DNA of 28,451 nucleotides from a virus. Shown here piece by piece: positions 27,241-28,451 of the stretch. How positions within the stretch are numbered: the first letter of the stretch is position 1; every line of letters begins with the position of its first letter. Location of the stretch: positions 1 through 28,451 of IMG/VR virus record IMGVR_UViG_3300026519_000055. One strand, written 5' to 3'. Below the pieces are notes generated by a model. The model searched no databases and was not told the DNA's origin. It worked only from the letters and a program-made list of their open reading frames with translations. Made by a program: the position numbers and the translations under genes.

Positions 27241-28319
27241 GCAAAGTCGGCTCTGCCCACGTTGATATCACCGCAAAGACCGACAAGCTAGAAAAAGACC
27301 TCAAAAATGCCGAGTCCAGCGTTCATCAAAGCACCTCAAAAATGGGGAAGTCCGCTGAAAAGAACATTGGCGGGGCAATGTCAGCAATCGGCGACGCGGC
27401 GACTAGGCTGCAGGCGATAGTGTCAAAGCTGTTTATCCCGCTTACGATTGTCGCCTCGATCTTGGCGATCGTAAGTAAGTTCCAAGAAGCTACAAAAGCA
27501 GCCAGGAACTTCCAGCGAGCGGCGAAGGATATAGCACAGGACGCGAAGGACAGGGTGGCATTACTCAATGCCGAGAGCGGGGAGATGGTAACGCAGGTCG
27601 AACTTATCAGAAGGCAGTCGGCTGAACGAAAGTTGCTCGATGATAAGATTGATGAGGCAATAGCCGAGCATTCAGGAGGATTTAGGCAGCTCGCAAGATT
27701 AGTTCACTCCGCGTTCACGGATGCACCGGTTACCACAAGCGAGAAGCTGGCGGTAATCGCAAAGGAGCAGGTGAGTTTATTTCAAGCGCAGGTTGAGGAG
27801 CAAAACAAACTCAGAAAGCTCGCCGAGGATAGGGCTGCTTCTGAAGCAAAGATCGCAGAATCCGCTCGGCAGTCTGCCGCGGAAGGTATTCGTGCGCAAA
27901 TAGAAGCAATGGACAGAAGTCTAAAAACCCCAATCGAGCAGATCAAGCTTCGATACGCTGATTTGTACGCTGAAATCGAAGAGCTGAGCGACCAACTTTC
28001 CGAGAGCGAGGTAGAGAACTTCAAGCGTGTTATTGACGCCAGAAAGAAACTAGAGATTGACGCGATCTTCGAAGCCGAGAGCGTGCGGCGCAAGGCCGAA
28101 TCAGACCGCCTGCAACGAGAGCAGCAAGCAATCAGAGACCGCGAACGGCGAGAGCAGCAAGCGGCCGAGCGAACGGCACAATCACTGGAGCGTGCTATTT
28201 CTTCCGCGTTCGACAAGCTCGATAACCGCGCGGCATCGCTCAACGATGCAACATCATCAACTCTTGGCGCATTGCTTCAGCGCATCGAAATATTCATCGA
28301 CAACCAAGGAATGGGGTAA
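27228..28319 (+). CDS. Tape measure-like protein, short, 363 aa
   Basis: ATG 27228 follows AGGAGAAGG. The protein starts GSAHVDITAKTDKLEKDLKNAESSV, a tape-measure signature, followed by a hydrophobic segment (about 68-84, KLFIPLTIVASILAIVSKF) and very long charged helices rich in A, E, R, K and Q (SAERKLLDDKIDEAIAE, RRKAESDRLQREQ). Tape measures set tail length; at about 0.15 nm per residue this would correspond to a tail near 55 nm, short for a siphovirus. The stop overlaps the next start (TAATG). Confidence 0.8.
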   Translation: MGKSSKVGSAHVDITAKTDKLEKDLKNAESSVHQSTSKMGKSAEKNIGGAMSAIGDAATRLQAIVSKLFIPLTIVASILAIVSKFQEATKAARNFQRAAKDIAQDAKDRVALLNAESGEMVTQVELIRRQSAERKLLDDKIDEAIAEHSGGFRQLARLVHSAFTDAPVTTSEKLAVIAKEQVSLFQAQVEEQNKLRKLAEDRAASEAKIAESARQSAAEGIRAQIEAMDRSLKTPIEQIKLRYADLYAEIEELSDQLSESEVENFKRVIDARKKLEIDAIFEAESVRRKAESDRLQREQQAIRDRERREQQAAERTAQSLERAISSAFDKLDNRAASLNDATSSTLGALLQRIEIFIDNQGMG

Positions 28320-28451
28320 TGGCGCTTATAGCAACACCACTACATCGCGGCCAGTCGTACGAGCGCAATAACGCAAGTCAGGCGCAGTCTGTGGTTTCCT
28401 TCAGCGTCAACGGCCCATATTCTGCCGTTGAAAACGCGATTGCAAACAATG
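28319..28451 (+). CDS. Start of a downstream tail gene (partial)
   Basis: ATG 28319 overlaps the tape measure stop. Forty-four codons are visible before the window ends; the sequence starts MALIATPLHRGQSYERNNA and continues to SVVSFSVNGPYSAVENAI. The position after the tape measure suggests a distal tail or baseplate-hub component, but the part shown is too short to assign. Confidence 0.6.
   Translation, partial: MALIATPLHRGQSYERNNASQAQSVVSFSVNGPYSAVENAIANN

Overview
The window is a contiguous stretch of a tailed double-stranded DNA phage (or prophage) of the HK97-capsid, siphovirus-like type. Nearly all genes lie on the + strand, packed with 1-4 base overlaps (ATGA, GTGA, TAATG) and good AAGGAG-type ribosome sites. 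The DNA is moderately GC-rich. No integrase, recognisable endolysin or repressor/integrase lysogeny module is visible. The host cannot be named from the sequence; a Planctomycetota-type host is only a weak guess.

Layout. 1-500: end of an unknown gene, a small gene and a terminator. 500-870: a gene-free control region with a 126-nt tRNA-like element, a strong promoter and an attenuator-like leader. 868-3104: replication module: winged-helix initiator with seven dyad iterons inside its gene (probable origin), DnaC-like loader, a stand-alone DnaA domain-IV protein and a RusA resolvase. 3101-8166: about a dozen small accessory genes, many with zinc-ribbon-like cysteines, ending in a Gp37/Gp68-family (DUF5131) protein and a small helix-turn-helix-like protein. 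8288-8373: a tRNA with a leucine-type body but a proline (UGG) anticodon. 8440-10449: small regulators and a lipoprotein/membrane-protein cluster that may be the lysis region. 10446-11320: a strange segment packed with different palindromes and closed by terminators.

11324-16286 holds a beta-helix spike-like protein, a spike-base protein related to the head spike base of the Rhodobacter gene transfer agent, a ParB-like protein, a methyltransferase-like protein and a second Gp37/Gp68 protein. 16302-28451 is the virion operon in classical order: possible small terminase, large terminase, portal fused to a Mu gpF-like domain, prohead protease, a 28-residue Tat-signal-like peptide, a second ParB-fold protein, major capsid, probable decoration protein, adaptor, stopper, HK97 gp10-like protein, tail terminator, tail tube, an antisense membrane-protein gene in the usual tail-chaperone slot, a short tape measure, and the start of a further tail gene.

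Control logic. Promoters with a TTGACA-like -35 and a TAGTNT/TATANT -10 precede the initiator, the accessory genes, the second Gp37/Gp68 gene and the capsid gene. Several are followed at once by a short stem-loop at the expected 5' end of the RNA. The most unusual items are the chimeric tRNA, the heterogeneous palindrome array, the oversized tRNA-like element and the antisense gene in the tail operon.
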